A stretch of DNA of 23,824 nt, taken from a virus. Location: IMG/VR virus record IMGVR_UViG_3300000116_000228, positions 1 to 23,824 of that record, one strand, 5' to 3'. The translations under genes and the position numbers were made by a program. The notes under the pieces are model-generated. The model was given only the letters and a program-made list of their open reading frames with translations, had not been told where the DNA came from and did not search any database. Positions 21,723 through 23,824 of this stretch are shown here, in pieces (position 1 is the first letter of the stretch; each line of letters begins with the position of its first letter).

Positions 21723-21855
21723 AGAAGAATTATACTGGAAACGTGTTGACGCTCTAAGAGCATATTTAAAAAAGGTTGACAAAAAGTTGCCGGTGATGTA
21801 TAATATGTTTAGATTAAAATTAATTAAGTTAATGGAAAAAGTGAAGGAGTTTTAG
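21712..21855 (+). CDS. Small basic hypothetical protein
   Basis: 47 residues starting MNSKEELYWKRVDAL. Begins 11 bp before the Bax-like stop and ends on the base that starts the next GTG (TAGTG). Lys-rich amphipathic helices (RAYLKKVDKKL, FRLKLIKLMEKVKEF). A perfect consensus promoter lies inside it, so this stretch may be partly regulatory; the coupled ends still favour a real gene. Confidence 0.5.
   Translation: MNSKEELYWKRVDALRAYLKKVDKKLPVMYNMFRLKLIKLMEKVKEF
21776..21804 (+). promoter_or_regulatory. Perfect-consensus sigma70 promoter inside a small gene
   Basis: TTGACA (21776-21781), exactly 17-bp spacer, TATAAT (21799-21804). Expected start near 21811, giving a leader of about 44 nt before the GTG at 21855. 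Both hexamers are fully consensus, the best match in the window, and the spacer holds the locally GC-rich GCCGG. Confidence 0.7.
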
Positions 21856-22412
21856 TGAATATATTTTATTTGAACCACGATACAAAGACATGTGCTGAAC
21901 AGCATGTAGATAAACACGTTGTAAAGATGATTGTAGAATACGCTCAATTATTATCTACAGCACATAGAATGCTAGACGGTAAAGAGATTGAAGGTAGAAG
22001 TAAGACAGGTAGAAAAGTGAAACGTTATATTATGGAAGATAAAAGAGAAGACATTATATACAAAGCAGTACACTACCACCACCCTAGTGCTGTATGGGCA
22101 AGAGAAACTAAAATGCAGTATCTATGGTTATATGATTTGTTTAAAAAACTAGGACAAGAGTACACTCACAGATATGGTAAAGTACATAGTACAAACTTTA
22201 AACTGAATGAGATACTGGCAAATGCACCTAACAATATTAAACAAGACGGTTGGCGAGAACCTACACCGGCAATGTCACACTATCCTCAATGTATAGTACC
22301 AAATGATAGTATTGCTAGTTACAAAAATTATTATGTAGAAGCAAAAGCATATTTTGCCAAATGGTCTAAACGTGACGTACCAGCCTGGTACGCTGCCAGA
22401 ATAACAGCATAA
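21855..22412 (+). CDS. Conserved T4-like phage protein of unknown function
   Basis: 185 residues with GTG start (GGAG upstream, overlapping the previous stop by one base). Sequence is rich in conserved-looking His/Trp/Tyr blocks: MNIFYLNHDTKTCAEQH, DKHVVKMIVEYAQLLSTAHRM, HYHHPSAVWARET, WREPTPAMSHYPQC and a C-terminal YFAKWSKRDVPAWY. I recall a widespread family in T4-like phages with exactly these blocks (DKHVVKM..EYAQLLSTAHR, HPSAVW, PTPAMP, W..R..P.WY) and no established role. The His clusters suggest a metal or nucleic-acid site. Cytoplasmic. Confidence 0.8.
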   Translation: MNIFYLNHDTKTCAEQHVDKHVVKMIVEYAQLLSTAHRMLDGKEIEGRSKTGRKVKRYIMEDKREDIIYKAVHYHHPSAVWARETKMQYLWLYDLFKKLGQEYTHRYGKVHSTNFKLNEILANAPNNIKQDGWREPTPAMSHYPQCIVPNDSIASYKNYYVEAKAYFAKWSKRDVPAWYAARITA

Positions 22413-22420
22413 ATAAACAT

Positions 22421-22735
22421 ATGCCAACATATACATTTAGAAATAAAAAGACAGATGAAGAATGGACTGATTTGATGTCCATATCTGAAATGGAAGAATA
22501 CTTAGAAAAGAATAAAAGAAAAATAGGTCTTGTACCGGCTGCACCACTTATAGTAGGTAGTGTAGGTCAACTTGATAGTAAAACTGATAGTGGTTGGAAA
22601 GACATGTTAGGAAGAGTTGCAGAAGCACATCCAGAAAGTGCTCTTGCTGATAGATATGGTAAAAAAGACCACAAAACATTAAAGATAAAAGACACTATTA
22701 AAAAACATAGGAAAAGAGCAAAAGGTAAAATCTAA
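22421..22735 (+). CDS. Conserved phage protein with FmdB-like N terminus
   Basis: 104 residues starting MPTYTFRNKKTDEEWTDLMSISEMEEYL. The MPTY-T-F opening and following helix recall FmdB-type regulatory proteins, but the zinc-binding cysteines of that family are missing. Then LVPAAPLIVGSVGQL, GWKDMLGRVAEAHP and a basic tail (KKHRKRAKGKI). Short cysteine-less relatives occur in marine T4-like phages (from memory). No ribosome binding site before the ATG; CATAAATA, a T4-late-like motif, ends 5 bases upstream. Could be a nucleic-acid-associated structural or late protein. Confidence 0.75.
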   Translation: MPTYTFRNKKTDEEWTDLMSISEMEEYLEKNKRKIGLVPAAPLIVGSVGQLDSKTDSGWKDMLGRVAEAHPESALADRYGKKDHKTLKIKDTIKKHRKRAKGKI

Positions 22736-22747
22736 ATAGTCTAAATA
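22732..22747 (+). promoter_or_regulatory. Tandem CTAAATA late-promoter-like motifs
   Basis: CTAAATA at 22732-22738 and again at 22741-22747, as a 9-bp tandem repeat CTAAATAGT. CTAAATA/NATAAATA is the form of the T4-type late promoter box in marine T4-like phages (from memory). The first copy overlaps the stop codon of the preceding gene. It would drive phoH and the endolysin. Confidence 0.45.
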
Positions 22748-22793
22748 GTTATATGATAGTTAACAGCACTAAGTTGTAGGGATATCATATAAC
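22748..22793 (+). repeat. 11-bp perfect inverted repeat upstream of phoH
   Basis: GTTATATGATA (22748-22758) and TATCATATAAC (22783-22793) with a 24-nt loop. Directly follows the tandem CTAAATA boxes, about 50 bp before the phoH start. The loop begins GTTAACAGC, which can pair with GCTGAGTTAAC (22807-22817), so two alternative or interlocked stems are possible. No T tract follows; likely an RNA structure or operator. Confidence 0.55.
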
Positions 22794-22843
22794 CCAAAGA
22801 TTGTAAGCTGAGTTAACACATAATCCGTAAGTGAAGGAATATT

Positions 22844-23563
22844 ATGGCAAGTAAAAAGAAACAGTTGGAAATATCATTAAAGGATTTAAATGATATTAAA
22901 CCAATCACAGATAATCAGAAGGAAGTTTTCAATAACTTCGCTGACAAAAATTTATTCCTATATGGTGTAGCAGGAACTGGTAAAACTTTCGTAGCGTTAT
23001 ATAATGCTTTGAAAGATGTTCTGGATCCTAAATCACCTAGAGAAAGAGTATATATTGTCCGTTCTATCATACCAACAAGAGACATAGGTTTCTTACCTGG
23101 TGATGAGGAAGACAAATCATACTTATACCAAACACCTTACCAGAACATGGTTAGGTTTATGTTTAAAAGAGGTAGTGACGCTGAGTTTGATAGACTATAT
23201 AATGACCTAAGAAATCAAGGCACAATTGATTTTCTTACTACTTCCTTTTTAAGAGGTGTAACAATAGATAATGGCGTTATAATTGTAGATGAATGTCAAA
23301 ACTTAAATTTCCATGAGTTAGATACAATAATGACCAGAGTAGGGCAAGATAGTAAAATTGTCTTCGCTGGTGATATGCAACAAACTGACTTAACGAAAAC
23401 ACAAGACCGTAATGGCATCCTAGACTTTGTGAATATACTTCAGCAAATGCCTGAAGTAAATTGCATTGAATTTGATTTGAATGATATAGTGAGAAGTGGA
23501 TTAATCAAATCATATTTAATAAACAAAATAAAGTTAGGATTGCACTATGAGCAACAAATTTAA
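22844..23563 (+). CDS. phoH: PhoH-like ATPase
   Basis: 239 residues. P-loop GVAGTGKT (41-48), Walker B VIIVDECQN (Asp149/Glu150), and FAGDMQQTD as the sensor/motif III region; this is the single-domain PhoH fold (SF1-helicase-like ATPase). IVRSIIPTRDIGFLPGDEEDK is the family's typical loop. PhoH is one of the commonest auxiliary genes of marine phages; its role in infection is unsettled and it is not reliably phosphate-controlled. AAGGA site before TATTATG. No pho box is visible upstream. The end overlaps the endolysin gene by 17 bp. Confidence 0.95.
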   Translation: MASKKKQLEISLKDLNDIKPITDNQKEVFNNFADKNLFLYGVAGTGKTFVALYNALKDVLDPKSPRERVYIVRSIIPTRDIGFLPGDEEDKSYLYQTPYQNMVRFMFKRGSDAEFDRLYNDLRNQGTIDFLTTSFLRGVTIDNGVIIVDECQNLNFHELDTIMTRVGQDSKIVFAGDMQQTDLTKTQDRNGILDFVNILQQMPEVNCIEFDLNDIVRSGLIKSYLINKIKLGLHYEQQI

Positions 23564-23824
23564 AGAAGCGTTAGAAATAATACTACACCACGAAGGTGGT
23601 TATGTAAACCACCCTAAAGACCCAGGTGGTGAAACAAACCTAGGTGTTACAAAAAGAGTTTATGAAGAATTTGGTGGTACTAAGGATATGAAAGACCTTA
23701 CACATGAAGATGTGGCACCAATCTACAAAAAAGGTTATTGGGACAAATGTAAATGTGATGATTTGCCATCAGGTTTAGACCTGTGTGTATTTGACTTTGC
23801 TGTCAATGCAGGTCCAGGCAGAGC
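23547..23824 (+). CDS. GH108-type endolysin (lysozyme), 3'-truncated by window edge
   Basis: First 92 residues of a frame that runs off the window. FKEALEIILHHEGGYVNHP with catalytic Glu16, then DPGGETNLGVTKRVYEEF, and DLCVFDFAVNAGPGRA match the glycoside hydrolase 108 (ZliS-like) muramidase family, normally about 170-180 residues. No signal peptide, so export would need a holin not seen in the window. The ATG at 23547 is inside phoH with an AGGA site upstream, so lysis and phoH are co-transcribed. Only the first half is visible; whether a C-terminal PG-binding domain exists is unknown. Confidence 0.92.
   Translation, partial: MSNKFKEALEIILHHEGGYVNHPKDPGGETNLGVTKRVYEEFGGTKDMKDLTHEDVAPIYKKGYWDKCKCDDLPSGLDLCVFDFAVNAGPGR

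Noticed and set aside
22736-22843. Possible tRNA or tRNA-like gene in the gap before phoH
   Set aside because: No acceptor stem with CCA-side pairing, no T-loop GTTCRA and no anticodon arm; the stems found are an 11-bp inverted repeat with a 24-nt loop.
1-23824. CRISPR arrays, insertion sequences, integrase or attachment sites
   Set aside because: No regularly spaced repeats, no transposase or integrase motifs and no long direct or terminal repeats were seen; the window fits a lytic phage.

Overview
The window is 23.8 kb of AT-rich DNA (about two thirds A+T by eye) with every convincing gene on the plus strand, very short gaps and many ATGA, GTGA or TAATG overlaps. The gene set fits a T4-like myovirus of marine bacteria, of the cyanophage/pelagiphage type: class Ia ribonucleotide reductase (nrdA, nrdB), glutaredoxin, a T4 RNase H-type 5' nuclease, PhoH, a SprT-like protease, a DUF6433-like protein, phage 2OG-Fe(II) oxygenases and a GH108-type endolysin. 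Three clues suggest an alphaproteobacterial host, possibly SAR11-like: a lipoprotein resembling the 17-kDa surface antigen, two GAAC-N7-GAAC repeats matching the alphaproteobacterial LexA-box pattern, and strong depletion of GANTC and GATC. The host itself is not shown directly.

Layout. (1) 1-4461: nucleotide metabolism. The 3' part of nrdA, two unknown genes, nrdB, a tiny zinc ribbon, a PD-(D/E)XK nuclease and a tiny membrane protein. (2) 4439-13466: a tightly coupled cassette of about 9 kb with a GT8-like glycosyltransferase, a GT2 glycosyltransferase fused to a ParB-like domain, a third glycosyltransferase-like protein, a radical SAM enzyme, a class I methyltransferase, a NodU/CmcH-type carbamoyltransferase, an NH3-dependent NAD synthetase, a divergent UDP-sugar dehydrogenase, an unknown protein and a 2OG-Fe(II) oxygenase. 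It looks like a pathway that makes, transfers and decorates an unusual sugar; the acceptor (virion or cell-surface glycan, or phage DNA) cannot be read from the sequence. (3) 13467-17598: mostly small genes behind sigma70-type promoters, many encoding membrane, exported or lipoproteins (17-kDa-antigen-like, LPP20-like), which looks like an envelope-directed early module. (4) 17602-20291: glutaredoxin, an unknown acidic protein, RNase H/FEN nuclease, DUF6433-like protein, second 2OG oxygenase. (5) 20292-23824: a terminator/promoter junction, small acidic protein, SprT-like protease, exported Bax-like glucosaminidase, three conserved or unknown proteins, PhoH and the start of a GH108 endolysin.

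Regulation. Three sigma70-like promoters with 17-bp spacers lie in intergenic gaps and a fourth, perfectly consensus, lies inside a small gene. Tandem CTAAATA motifs (T4-type late promoter-like) and an 11-bp inverted repeat precede phoH. No gap exceeds about 165 bp, and I saw no tRNA, rRNA, CRISPR array or insertion sequence.

Most striking non-gene signal: by manual count there are only 13 GATC and 5 GANTC sites, and all 18 have a G directly 5' or a C directly 3' of the site. This looks like selection against these methylation/restriction motifs in every other flanking context.
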